Shown here: positions 15,910 through 23,980 of the stretch, piece by piece
Numbering within the stretch: the first letter of the stretch is position 1
How the letters are laid out: every line of letters starts with the position of its first letter
From: Bacteroidota bacterium
Lineage (GTDB): Bacteria; Bacteroidota; Bacteroidia; UKL13-3
Direction: 5' to 3'
NCBI GenBank assembly: GCA_947456185.1
Contig: CANGPW010000022.1
Coordinates: forward strand, 1-35,891
Length of the DNA: 35,891 nt
Position numbers and translations under genes: made by a program
The notes under the pieces: generated by a model
The model's input: the letters and a program-made list of their open reading frames with translations, nothing else
Told to the model about the DNA's origin: nothing
Database searches by the model: none

Positions 15910-16698
15910 ATGTATATTATTACTCAACTGTTTATTTATCCAATAAAATCAATGGGTAGTATTGCTTTGAACCAAAGCAAAATAGAAGAACGTGGAATGC
16001 AATACGACCGAAGATGGATGCTTTGTAATGAAAAAAATGAATTCATTTCGCAACGAGAATTTAATGAATTAGCATTATTTAAACTTCAGCTTAAAAGTAT
16101 TGGTTTTGCTGTGCAATATAAAAATGAGCCAGCTTTTGATATTCCTTTTTCAGTAACAGGCAGCTCTGAAATGGTAAAGGTTTGGGATGATGAATGCGAA
16201 GCAATTGAATACAAAAAAGCTTCGGAATGGTTCAGTAAAATATTGAATTTTACTTGTAAATTATTTTACATGCCCAATGAAACTGAACGAAAAATTGGAG
16301 AACAATATTCAGTCAATAATGAAATAACAAGTTTTAGCGATGGTTTTCCAATATTAACTATTGGGCAAGAATCGTTGAATGATTTGAACAATAAACTGGC
16401 AGAAAAAATAGGGATAGATAGGTTTCGACCAAACATCGTTTTTAGTGGTGGAAATGCTTTTGATGAAGATAATTTTGTAGATTTTTCCATTAACAATATG
16501 CAGTTTAAAGCTGTAAAATTATGTTCTCGTTGTATCATGATTACCATCAATCAAGCTACCGGAATATCAAGTGCAGAGCCATTAAAAACTTTAGCCACTT
16601 ATCGAACTATAAATAATAATGTAATGTTTGGTAAAAATGTAATTGCTTTGCAAACCAATGGTTTTGTTCAAGTAAATGATGAATTGAAATTATTGTAA
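15910..16698 (+). CDS. MOSC domain-containing protein
   Basis: The start is placed at ATG 15910 (MYIITQLFIYPIKSM) because the open frame upstream, from GTG 15883, lies inside the terminator of the preceding gene. The resulting 262-residue protein has the MOSC N-terminal beta-barrel domain (IYPIKSMGSIALNQSKIEERGMQYDRRWML) and a C-terminal MOSC domain with DRFRPNIVFSGGNAFDED and the CSRCIMITINQATG motif, whose Cys is the likely Mo or sulfur-binding residue. MOSC proteins use the molybdenum cofactor or carry sulfur, as in YcbX and mARC, which reduce N-hydroxylated compounds. Its redox partner is not evident, but a flavoprotein gene follows after 12 bases. Confidence 0.88.
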   Translation: MYIITQLFIYPIKSMGSIALNQSKIEERGMQYDRRWMLCNEKNEFISQREFNELALFKLQLKSIGFAVQYKNEPAFDIPFSVTGSSEMVKVWDDECEAIEYKKASEWFSKILNFTCKLFYMPNETERKIGEQYSVNNEITSFSDGFPILTIGQESLNDLNNKLAEKIGIDRFRPNIVFSGGNAFDEDNFVDFSINNMQFKAVKLCSRCIMITINQATGISSAEPLKTLATYRTINNNVMFGKNVIALQTNGFVQVNDELKLL

Positions 16699-16710
16699 TA
16701 AACATAACGA

Positions 16711-17910
16711 ATGACCAAAAAAAGTATTGCAATAATTGGTGGTGGACCATCGGCATTAATGTTGGCAACGCAAATAAACACGCAACTTTATGATGTAACT
16801 ATTTATGAAAAAAACTTAACTTTAGGTCGTAAGTTTTTGGTGGCTGGTGATGGTGGATTAAACTTAACACACTCGGAGCATAGCAATGATTTTTTAGCCC
16901 GATATACGCCCGCTAGTTTAATAAAACCTTATTTTCAGGCATTTAATAATACCGATTTAAATAATTGGTTTTGGGATATGGGAATTGAAACTTACATAGG
17001 TTCAAGCAAACGTGTTTTTCCTTTAAAAGAAACCAAACCCATTGAAGTATTAAATGCTATTTTAGCTTTAGTTGAAAAAAATGGAGTACAAATAGTAACG
17101 CAACACACTTGGTCAGGGTGGAATGAAAACAATGAATTATTGTTCAATCATCAAAATATAGAAATAGCTGTAAAGCCAAATTTTACTGTTTTTGCTTTGG
17201 GTGGTGCTAGTTGGAAAATTACTGGTTCCGATGGAACTTGGTTACCTTTATTTACCCAAAAAGGCATTAGAACCATTCCGTTTCAAGCTTCTAATTGTGC
17301 TTTTGAAATAGCCTGGCCTGCTGAATTTATTGAAAATTGTGAAGGTCAATATTTAAAAAATATAGCCATTACTTGTGGAAGTTTAACTAAAAAAGGTGAG
17401 TTAACCATTACCAAACTAGGTTTGGAAGGTGGTGCTATTTATGCTTTAAGCAATAAAATTAGAACACAACTCAAAGATAAAAATGAAGCCACTATTTATA
17501 TCGATTTTAAACCAACTTTGCATCTTGGAGCCATTGAAAAAATATTGAGCAATCATTCTAAATCAGTTTCTGAAATACTCAAGTTTGACTTAAATGTAAA
17601 TGCCACACAAGTGGCTTTGCTTAAAGCAATTTTAAGCAAGGAAGATTTTTTATCTGCTGAAATATTATCGGAAAATATCAAGAAATTACCCATAAAAATA
17701 GTTGGAACTGCGCCTATAGATGAAGCCATTTCTACAGTTGGTGGCATTGCATTAAGCGAAGTAAATACCAATTTGGAATTAAATAAAATGCCTAATACTT
17801 TTTGTATGGGCGAAATGCTGGATTGGGATGCACCAACTGGCGGATATTTATTGCAAGCTAATTTTAGCATGGGCCATTTTTTGGCTGATTATTTTAACGA
17901 ATTGCATTAA
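16711..17910 (+). CDS. FAD-dependent flavoprotein (HI0933-like, TIGR03862 type)
   Basis: The 399-residue protein starts with a Rossmann motif (IAIIGGGPSALMLA) and the acidic end of the second strand (YEKN). GRKFLVAGDGGLNLTHSE identifies the subgroup related to YhiN/HI0933 in which GGLNLTHSE replaces GRCNVTN. The C-terminal part has VGTAPIDEAISTVGGI and FCMGEMLDWDAPTGGYLLQAN, the FAD-binding end. The physiological substrate of this family is not established. It follows the MOSC gene by 12 bases and is probably co-transcribed with it. A role as electron donor for the MOSC protein is possible but only inferred from the neighbourhood. Confidence 0.85.
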   Translation: MTKKSIAIIGGGPSALMLATQINTQLYDVTIYEKNLTLGRKFLVAGDGGLNLTHSEHSNDFLARYTPASLIKPYFQAFNNTDLNNWFWDMGIETYIGSSKRVFPLKETKPIEVLNAILALVEKNGVQIVTQHTWSGWNENNELLFNHQNIEIAVKPNFTVFALGGASWKITGSDGTWLPLFTQKGIRTIPFQASNCAFEIAWPAEFIENCEGQYLKNIAITCGSLTKKGELTITKLGLEGGAIYALSNKIRTQLKDKNEATIYIDFKPTLHLGAIEKILSNHSKSVSEILKFDLNVNATQVALLKAILSKEDFLSAEILSENIKKLPIKIVGTAPIDEAISTVGGIALSEVNTNLELNKMPNTFCMGEMLDWDAPTGGYLLQANFSMGHFLADYFNELH

Positions 17911-17939
17911 TTCATAACAACTAATTTACATACTATCAA

Positions 17940-17947
17940 TATATTTG
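17940..17947 (+). promoter_or_regulatory. -7 promoter element of the split nucleotidase operon
   Basis: TATATTTGCC is a perfect TAnnTTTG match. It ends four bases before the GTG start at 17952, so transcription should start at or next to the start codon. Confidence 0.6.
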
Positions 17948-17951
17948 CCTC

Positions 17952-18698
17952 GTGAAAAATAAATTTTTTATACAGCTATTATTAGCCTTGAGTTTTAGTG
18001 GTTGTAATCCAAAACTAACACTTACCAATACTCAAACACAAAACATAAAAATAAATAAAGATTCGCTTCAACTTCATGATGCGATAACTTTTAACACCAT
18101 TGCTCCATATAAAATTAAGTTAGATAGTTTGATGAATGAGGTGTTATGTTATAATAATCAAGACTTAAAAAAAGATTTGCCAGAAGGCACCTTAGGAAAT
18201 TTTGTGTGTGATGAATTGATGAGTTTTGCTAAAAATAATTATTCAAAACCCATTGATTTTTGTTTGTATAATAATGGTGGTTTGCGTGTTGGAAGCATTG
18301 CCAAAGGCAACATAACAGTTGGAAAAATATACGAACTTACACCATTCGACAACACAATAGTTGTGGTAGAACTTGGAGGAAATGATTGTAAACGTTTGTT
18401 CGATTTAATTGCTCAAAACAATGGAACACCTTGTTCTAAAGAGTTTAGAATGACTATTGAAAATAATTTAGCAACTAATATAATTATTAATAGTGTACCT
18501 TTTGATAGTACAAAAACATATCGAATTTTAACCAACAATTACGTAGCTAGTGGTGGCGATAAAACTGAACCCATGAAAAAAGCAATTAATGTTACCTCTT
18601 TTAACATAATGGTTAGAGATGCTTTAATAAATCAGTTGAAAACAAGAGGAAATAATTCACAACCAATAAATATAATATTAGATGGAAGAATTAAATAA
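17952..18698 (+). CDS. Lipoprotein with 5'-nucleotidase C-terminal domain
   Basis: The protein starts at GTG 17952; this places Lys-Asn-Lys right after the start and a hydrophobic stretch ending in the lipobox LSFSGC at residue 18, so the start is well supported. After a linker, residues from about 45 on form the substrate-specificity domain of UshA-type nucleotidases: LGNFVCDELM, YNNGGLRVGSI, GKIYELTPFDN, YRILTNNYVASGGD. This domain binds the nucleobase but has no metal site, so alone it should not hydrolyse anything. The catalytic half is the next gene, which overlaps by 17 bases. This order (C-half first) is the reverse of the order in the single-chain enzyme. The lipid anchor would keep the protein on a membrane facing the periplasm. 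Confidence 0.88.
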   Translation: MKNKFFIQLLLALSFSGCNPKLTLTNTQTQNIKINKDSLQLHDAITFNTIAPYKIKLDSLMNEVLCYNNQDLKKDLPEGTLGNFVCDELMSFAKNNYSKPIDFCLYNNGGLRVGSIAKGNITVGKIYELTPFDNTIVVVELGGNDCKRLFDLIAQNNGTPCSKEFRMTIENNLATNIIINSVPFDSTKTYRILTNNYVASGGDKTEPMKKAINVTSFNIMVRDALINQLKTRGNNSQPINIILDGRIK

Positions 18699-19632
18699 AC
18701 AAAACAGACGAAAATTTATAAAAGAATCTGGTGTTTTATTGGCAGGTGTTGCTTTAGTTGCTTCTCCCATTAGTCATTTAGCGGCCCAAAACAAGGAAAT
18801 AAAGCTTTGCATATTGCATACCAATGATTGGCATAGCAGAATAGAGCCATTTGATAAAACAGATAAGAATAATGCTGGAATGGGTGGCGCAGAATTTAGA
18901 GCTGCTTTAATTAATAAATACAGAAAAGAAAACGAGCATGTATTATTATTAGATGCAGGCGATATTTTTCAAGGAACACCTTATTTTAATTTTTATGGTG
19001 GTGAACTAGAATATAAACTGATGAGTCAAATGGGATACGATTGTGTTACACTTGGTAACCATGATTTTGATAATGGAATAGAGGGTTTATATAAGCAAAT
19101 GCCAAATGCCACATTTGATTTTGTAAACTGTAATTACGATTTTACAGATACTTTAATTGAACATGAAATTTCACCTTTTAAAATATATAAAAAAGGTGCT
19201 TTAAAAATTGGAGTTACTGGAATTGGAATTGAATTAAATGGTTTAGTACCTGAAAATTTATATGGAAAAATAAAATACAATGATCCATTAGAAAAACTGA
19301 ATAAAGTAGCAACATATTTAAAAGAAGAGAAAAAATGTGATTTAGTAATTTGTCTATCGCATTTGGGGCATAGTTATAAAAATGAAAAAATAAATGACTT
19401 GAGTTTAGCTCCTCAAACTAAAAATGTAGATTTAATTTTAGGTGGACATACACATACCTTTTTAAAAGAACCAATTATTGTAAAAAATTCAGTAGGAAAG
19501 AATATAATTATAAATCAAGTTGGTTGGGCAGGATTAGTATTAGGAAAAATAGAATTTATTTTTAATACACATTTAACCAACGATTTTATTCACACTTTCG
19601 AAAATGTTGATATTGATGGTACAAGCATATAA
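18682..19632 (+). CDS. Tat-exported metallophosphatase, catalytic half of a split 5'-nucleotidase
   Basis: The 316-residue protein opens with a twin-arginine signal (NRRKFIKESGVLLAGVALVA), so it is exported folded, probably with its metals. The calcineurin-like phosphoesterase domain has all metal motifs: HTNDWHSRI, DAGDIFQGTP, GNHDFDNG, CLSHLGHS and GGHTHTF. It ends where UshA-type enzymes would continue into the C-terminal domain. That domain is encoded just upstream with a 17-base overlap, which implies translational coupling and a two-chain 5'-nucleotidase/2',3'-cyclic phosphodiesterase. Substrates are inferred from the family. No terminator hairpin was seen after the stop. Confidence 0.9.
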   Translation: MEELNKQNRRKFIKESGVLLAGVALVASPISHLAAQNKEIKLCILHTNDWHSRIEPFDKTDKNNAGMGGAEFRAALINKYRKENEHVLLLDAGDIFQGTPYFNFYGGELEYKLMSQMGYDCVTLGNHDFDNGIEGLYKQMPNATFDFVNCNYDFTDTLIEHEISPFKIYKKGALKIGVTGIGIELNGLVPENLYGKIKYNDPLEKLNKVATYLKEEKKCDLVICLSHLGHSYKNEKINDLSLAPQTKNVDLILGGHTHTFLKEPIIVKNSVGKNIIINQVGWAGLVLGKIEFIFNTHLTNDFIHTFENVDIDGTSI

Positions 19633-19889
19633 TGTTGAAAAGCTTTGCCAGACAAGGATTTACAAGTAATTGATTTTCATTAAATACATTTACATAACAT
19701 TAGAAAGCAACACACATTTTGCAAACATATTGATATCAAAAATGCAACAAAAAAATATCAAAAAAATATTTATGCCTATAAATCAGGATGAAAAAAAATA
19801 AGTTAAACATTTTGTAACATTATGTTGAAAAAAACTTTGCAGTGTAAAGTTTTTCACACACTTTTACAGACAGAAAAAAGGAAAATATT
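19633..19889 (+). promoter_or_regulatory. dnaA upstream region with DnaA-box-like sites
   Basis: Three 9-mers match the DnaA box TTATCCACA at seven positions: TTTTCAACA on the minus strand at 19633-19641 and 19823-19831, and TTTTTCACA on the plus strand at 19850-19858. All three have T at position 3. TGTAAAGT (19843-19850) and ACTTTTACA (19860-19868) form an imperfect dyad in the leader. The region is AT-rich. It could be an autoregulatory region or part of an origin; the sequence does not decide. Confidence 0.4.
19811..19839 (+). promoter_or_regulatory. Probable dnaA promoter (-33 TTTG, -7 AAACTTTG)
   Basis: TTTG at 19811-19814 and AAACTTTG at 19832-19839 (7 of 8 to TAnnTTTG) are separated by 17 bases, within the Bacteroidota spacing. 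The predicted start gives a leader of about 45 bases. One DnaA-box-like site lies between the two elements and another just downstream. Confidence 0.5.
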
Positions 19890-21326
19890 ATGAGTGAACA
19901 GTCGTGTGAAACAGTGTGGAATAATTGCTTGAAACTAATTCAAGATAATGTGAACCCTCAAAGCTTTAGAACTTGGTTTGAACCTATTAAATCGATAAAA
20001 TTAGAGAATAAAATATTAACGATTCAAGTACCAAGTCAATTTTTTTATGAATGGTTAGAGGAACATTATGTAAGTTTATTGAAAAAAACTTTAAAGCAAA
20101 TATTAGGAACTGGTAGCCGATTAGAATATAATATTATTGTAGAAAATGGAACATCAAATACTAATCCTTATATAGTAAACATACCAGGAAGCCAAAGTTC
20201 AAAAATGGATTCTCAGGAGGCAGGTTTGGGTTCAGCATTAAACACCAATATAAAAAATCCGTTTGTAATTCCGGGTTTGAAAAAAATTAATATTGATGCA
20301 AATTTAAATCACAACTTAAACTTTGATAACTATATAGAAGGAGACAACAACCGCTTAGCAAGAGCAGCTGGAATGGCTGTTGCTTCTAAACCAGGTGGCA
20401 CCGCATTTAATCCTTTAATGTTTTTTGGTGAAACTGGAATGGGTAAAACTCATTTGGTTCATGCCATTGGAAACATGGTGAAGCAAAACAATAAAAACAA
20501 AATTGTATTATATGTGCCAATTGAAAAGTTTACCAATCAATTTGTTGAAGCAATTAGAAATAATTCAAACCAAGACTTTTTAAATTACTACCAACAAGTT
20601 GATGTTTTAATAGTAGATGATGTACAGTTTTTAGAAAACAAACAAAAAACACAAGAAATATTCTTTACTATATTTAATCATTTACACCAACAAGGTAAAC
20701 AATTAATATTAACAAGCGACAGAGCTCCTAAAGATTTAAAAGGAATGGATGAACGTTTGTTAAGTCGTTTTAAATGGGGCCTTTCAGCTGATATTCAAAC
20801 TCCGGATTTTGAAACACGTTTGGCTATTTTGGAACATATGATGTATAACGATGGAATTAATTTACACAGAGATGTAGTAGAATACGTAGCTCATAATATC
20901 AATACAAATGTTCGTGAATTACAAGGTGCATTAGTAAGTTTATTGGCTCAATCGTCATTAAATAAAAAAGAAGTAACGCTTGATTTAGCCAAACAAATTT
21001 TGAAAAACTTTGTAAAAAATAATACACGCGAAATTTCTATTGAATTTATTCAAAAATTAGTTTGCGATTATTTTACCATTCCTGTTGAACAAGTAAAATC
21101 AAAAACTCGTAAACGCGAAATAGTTCAGGCTCGTCAAATAAGCATGTATTATGCAAAGGATTTAACCAAATCATCTTTGAAAACTATTGGAATGCATTTT
21201 GGAGGTAGAGATCACTCAACTGTAATTCATGCTTGTCAAACAGTGAATGATTTGATGGAAACAGATAAAAAATTCCGTGCCGATATTGAAGAAATTGGCA
21301 AACGTATCAAAATGAACTTGGTTTAA
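19890..21326 (+). CDS. dnaA: Chromosomal replication initiator protein DnaA
   Basis: The 478-residue protein has all four DnaA domains. Domain I (1 to about 75) contains WNNCLKLIQDNVNPQSFRTWF. Domain II is a short linker. Domain III is an AAA+ ATPase with Walker A GETGMGKTH at 180-188, Walker B VDDVQFL at 242-248 and the LLSRFKWG sensor region. Domain IV has the DNA-binding signature GGRDHSTVIHACQTV at about 438-452. It binds DnaA boxes and opens the origin. The gene is not followed by dnaN or recF as in Firmicutes, which is normal for this phylum. It ends in a strong terminator. The ATG is preceded by AGGAAAATATT, a weak purine-rich site. Confidence 0.97.
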   Translation: MSEQSCETVWNNCLKLIQDNVNPQSFRTWFEPIKSIKLENKILTIQVPSQFFYEWLEEHYVSLLKKTLKQILGTGSRLEYNIIVENGTSNTNPYIVNIPGSQSSKMDSQEAGLGSALNTNIKNPFVIPGLKKINIDANLNHNLNFDNYIEGDNNRLARAAGMAVASKPGGTAFNPLMFFGETGMGKTHLVHAIGNMVKQNNKNKIVLYVPIEKFTNQFVEAIRNNSNQDFLNYYQQVDVLIVDDVQFLENKQKTQEIFFTIFNHLHQQGKQLILTSDRAPKDLKGMDERLLSRFKWGLSADIQTPDFETRLAILEHMMYNDGINLHRDVVEYVAHNINTNVRELQGALVSLLAQSSLNKKEVTLDLAKQILKNFVKNNTREISIEFIQKLVCDYFTIPVEQVKSKTRKREIVQARQISMYYAKDLTKSSLKTIGMHFGGRDHSTVIHACQTVNDLMETDKKFRADIEEIGKRIKMNLV

Positions 21327-21345
21327 ACTTTAAATTTAATTTCAT

Positions 21346-21382
21346 AAAAGCTTCTGAACAATTAAGTTCAGAAGCTTTTTTT
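21346..21382 (+). terminator. Terminator of dnaA
   Basis: AAAAGCTTCTGAAC and its perfect complement (14 bp) close an AATTAA loop; the 3' arm runs into a T tract. Confidence 0.9.
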
Positions 21383-21412
21383 ATTTCAAAAGAAAAATAG
21401 GTAATTGCCATC

Positions 21413-22315
21413 ATGTTAATCACTTTAAATAATCATTCTGAACATTCATTTAGTTGGATAGATGTAAGTATGCCAACTGAACAAGAATTGCTTGATTTAG
21501 CAATAAAATACAACTTACCTGAAACATCCATCAAAGATTGTTTAGATCCTGAACATTTACCTAAATTTGAACAATTCGAAGACAAGAATTTTATTATAGT
21601 AAGAAATTACGATCATTTGTGTGAATTAAATGCCGATAGTATTCAAAAATTAACACGAAAAATTGCCGTTTTTTACGGAAAAGATTTTTTAATTACTATT
21701 CATCGCCATGAGTCATTGGTAATAAATGGTGTGGCAAAAAAATATGCCAATGGCAGTATTTGCAAATCACCATTTGACATCATTTGTAAAATTATCAAAG
21801 ATTCACTACAAACTTTTGAAGCACCATTAAATGTTATTGACAAAGAAATTGATTCATATGAAGAGCGAATTTTTTTGAAAAACAAAATACCTGATTTACT
21901 TAAAAATCTATATATTATCAAAAGAAAAATTTATGTAAAAAAACGTTTATTTACACTAACAAAAGCAGTTTTTGAACAATTAGGAAATTCACATAAACAC
22001 AATACTATTTACGAAGATTTAAAAGATACTTATGTAAGAGTCGAAACCATTACAGAAGAAATATATGATAGCAGTCACAGTTTATTGAATATTTACATTT
22101 CTTTATCGAGTCAAAAAACCAATGATGTAATGAGAGTTTTGACGGTGTTTTCAGCATTTTTTTTACCACTTACTTTCATCGTTGGAATTTATGGAATGAA
22201 CTTTCAGTTTATGCCAGAATTAAGTCAACAATACGGCTATCCAGGAATTATGATTTTTATGCTTCTGTTAACCATTGTTATTTACCAATGGTTCAGTAGA
22301 AAAGGTTGGATTTAG
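21413..22315 (+). CDS. corA: CorA-family divalent metal ion transporter
   Basis: The 300-residue protein has the CorA layout: a large soluble N-terminal domain (1 to about 235), a long helix with charged residues (about 140-235), and two C-terminal membrane segments (VLTVFSAFFLPLTFIVGIYGMNF and GIMIFMLLLTIVIYQWF). The YGMNF signature follows the first membrane segment. CorA proteins form pentamers that carry Mg2+, and in some cases Co2+ or Ni2+, into the cell; which ion applies here cannot be told. The gene ends six bases before the end of the convergent exonuclease gene, and no hairpin separates them. Confidence 0.92.
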   Translation: MLITLNNHSEHSFSWIDVSMPTEQELLDLAIKYNLPETSIKDCLDPEHLPKFEQFEDKNFIIVRNYDHLCELNADSIQKLTRKIAVFYGKDFLITIHRHESLVINGVAKKYANGSICKSPFDIICKIIKDSLQTFEAPLNVIDKEIDSYEERIFLKNKIPDLLKNLYIIKRKIYVKKRLFTLTKAVFEQLGNSHKHNTIYEDLKDTYVRVETITEEIYDSSHSLLNIYISLSSQKTNDVMRVLTVFSAFFLPLTFIVGIYGMNFQFMPELSQQYGYPGIMIFMLLLTIVIYQWFSRKGWI

Positions 22316-22321
22316 CCTATT

Positions 22322-23041
22322 TTAAACAGCAATAATATCTTCTTCGCCCAACAAATTTTCGCCTCTAAAACTCAATATTAATTGAGCTACTGTAATTACA
22401 TCTTTTTGGCAATACAATTGAATGCGTTCTAAGTTGTTTTCTTCCCAATAAACTTTCCAAACTTGGCTTCCATCTATGTCATCTTTTGGTGTAGGTATAT
22501 TAAAAGATGCAGCTAATAAATCTAAAGAGGTAAAACTTTTATAATCCCCAAACTTCCATAATTCCATGGTGTCCAAATGCCTTATTTCCCAAGGCTTTTT
22601 TCCTGCTGTATTCAGCATTTCTGGCAATGAAATTTTATTAATTACACATCTTCTAGCTATGTAAGGAAAATCGAACTCTTTGCCATTATGTGCGCATAAT
22701 AAATCATCGGGATTATTAAAATGTTTAGCAAGCATTTTGCAAAAGTCATTTAAAAGTTCCACTTCATTGTGGCTATAAAACGACTTTACCCTGAATTGAT
22801 AACTGCGACCAGCACTGCTAAAATATCCCACAGAAATACATACTATTTTTCCAAATTCTGCATAAATTCCTGCACGAGGATAGAGCTCATCAACTGTTGA
22901 ATCAGCATCTCTTTTTATACTATTAGATTTCTTCTCCCAAAGTGCCTTCCACCTTTCAGGTACTTGATCAAAACTAGGAAACTGAGGAACAGTTTCAATA
23001 TCTAAAAATAAAATTTTTGTAATGTCTAATTGCTCAAGCAT
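22322..23041 (-). CDS. DEDDy-type 3'-5' exonuclease (DNA polymerase B exonuclease-like)
   Basis: The 239-residue protein has the RNase H-like exonuclease motifs: FLDIETVPQ (ExoI) at residues 13-21, CAHNGKEFDFPYIARRC (ExoII) and YCQKDVITVAQL (ExoIII, with Tyr four residues before the Asp). This is the stand-alone PolB-exonuclease-like family common in Bacteroidota. It probably trims single-stranded DNA 3' ends; the exact role is not established. It lies 45 bases downstream of the AlkD-like gene on the same strand, so the two may be co-transcribed as a small DNA repair unit. Confidence 0.87.
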   Translation of the reverse strand: MLEQLDITKILFLDIETVPQFPSFDQVPERWKALWEKKSNSIKRDADSTVDELYPRAGIYAEFGKIVCISVGYFSSAGRSYQFRVKSFYSHNEVELLNDFCKMLAKHFNNPDDLLCAHNGKEFDFPYIARRCVINKISLPEMLNTAGKKPWEIRHLDTMELWKFGDYKSFTSLDLLAASFNIPTPKDDIDGSQVWKVYWEENNLERIQLYCQKDVITVAQLILSFRGENLLGEEDIIAV

Positions 23042-23086
23042 AGAAGTAAAATTATTAAACGAAAATATAAATTCTATTTTGAATTT

Positions 23087-23851
23087 TTATACTTTTTTAA
23101 GTTTTTTAAATTCTTTTCTAATTAACTTCAATTGCTCTTTTTCCGTTGAACTAATTTTTTCGGTGGCCGTTGTAAAAGCTATGCTACTCATTTGATAAGC
23201 ATTAGTATATAAAAACGACAATAATTCATTTGGGAATTTTTCGCCAAATTCTCTCAATAACCAACCCACTGCTTTTTGAACATAGTATGCTTCATCTAAA
23301 ATTCTAGGGTTGATGGAATCATAAAAATGATTCATGGTTAAGTTGGATTTTTTACTTTTCAAATGGTATAGTAATGGAACCAAAGCAGCGCGCCTTTCCC
23401 ATAAATTTTCAGCATTATTTAAAGCATATAAATCCTTGTAAATATTGGCTTCGGCATAAATTATGTGCCGCCCAATAATACTTGATAAAAAATCGCTATG
23501 CGCCCAATTATCTATTTTAACTAAGAAACTTTTTGCTAATAAAAATGCGTCAAAATCTTTATACTTTTTACAATAAATGGCTAAATACATTAAGCTTAAA
23601 TTCATCATTTCATAGCAATTACTTTCATTCCAAAGTTGCTTATAAAAATCCATTTGAACAGGTATTGGTTCATGGCTAAATGAAAATCCTTGTTTAAAAA
23701 CCGCCTGAACTGTTGGATTTTTTAGCGCATAAAAATGATAATTAGTTCCAACATATTGCTGTAAGTTTTTTATGCCTGATGGTTTTTCGTTAATACTTAA
23801 CTTATCAAGAATACCATATATTTCTGCTAAAGCTTCATTGTAGTTTATCAT
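23087..23851 (-). CDS. DNA alkylation repair enzyme, AlkD-like HEAT-repeat protein
   Basis: The 254-residue all-helical protein matches the AlkD family (PF08713 type). The characteristic segments are KIDNWAHSDFLSS, with the conserved Trp and Asp, WERRAALVPLLYHL, and DEAYYVQKAVGWLLREFG. These line the DNA-binding groove in AlkC/AlkD glycosylases, which remove bulky or cationic N3/N7-alkylpurines without base flipping. The catalytic Asp and Trp residues appear to be present. Substrates are inferred. The gene precedes the exonuclease gene by 45 bases, and a terminator-like hairpin upstream separates it from the TPM operon. Confidence 0.85.
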   Translation of the reverse strand: MINYNEALAEIYGILDKLSINEKPSGIKNLQQYVGTNYHFYALKNPTVQAVFKQGFSFSHEPIPVQMDFYKQLWNESNCYEMMNLSLMYLAIYCKKYKDFDAFLLAKSFLVKIDNWAHSDFLSSIIGRHIIYAEANIYKDLYALNNAENLWERRAALVPLLYHLKSKKSNLTMNHFYDSINPRILDEAYYVQKAVGWLLREFGEKFPNELLSFLYTNAYQMSSIAFTTATEKISSTEKEQLKLIRKEFKKLKKV

Positions 23852-23940
23852 TTGAATTTTAAAGAATTCAATGATACTATTTTATATTAAATCAAAGAAA
23901 TGGATATTGTAAAGAGGTAACATGTTCCGTCTCAAAAATA

Positions 23941-23966
23941 AAAAAGAAGTTGCAATGCAACGTCTC
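23941..23966 (-). terminator. Probable terminator of the lemA-TPM operon
   Basis: Read on the minus strand, AGAGACGTTGC, loop ATT, GCAACTTCT forms an imperfect stem that runs into TTTTTT. It starts 14 bases after the TPM stop at 23981. CGTCTC followed by an A-rich AAAAT run occurs twice here (about 23932 and 23960), so it may derive from a short repeat. Confidence 0.55.
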
Positions 23967-23980
23967 TAAAATTTTATTTT

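Noticed and set aside
17911-17939. Possible heptamer tract before the split nucleotidase
   Set aside because: Some 7-base similarity (CATAACA, TACATAC) is visible but the register is poor and it could be AT-rich chance.
19633-19889. A firm oriC call upstream of dnaA
   Set aside because: Only approximate DnaA boxes were found, without a clear unwinding element, and GC skew could not be judged from this window.
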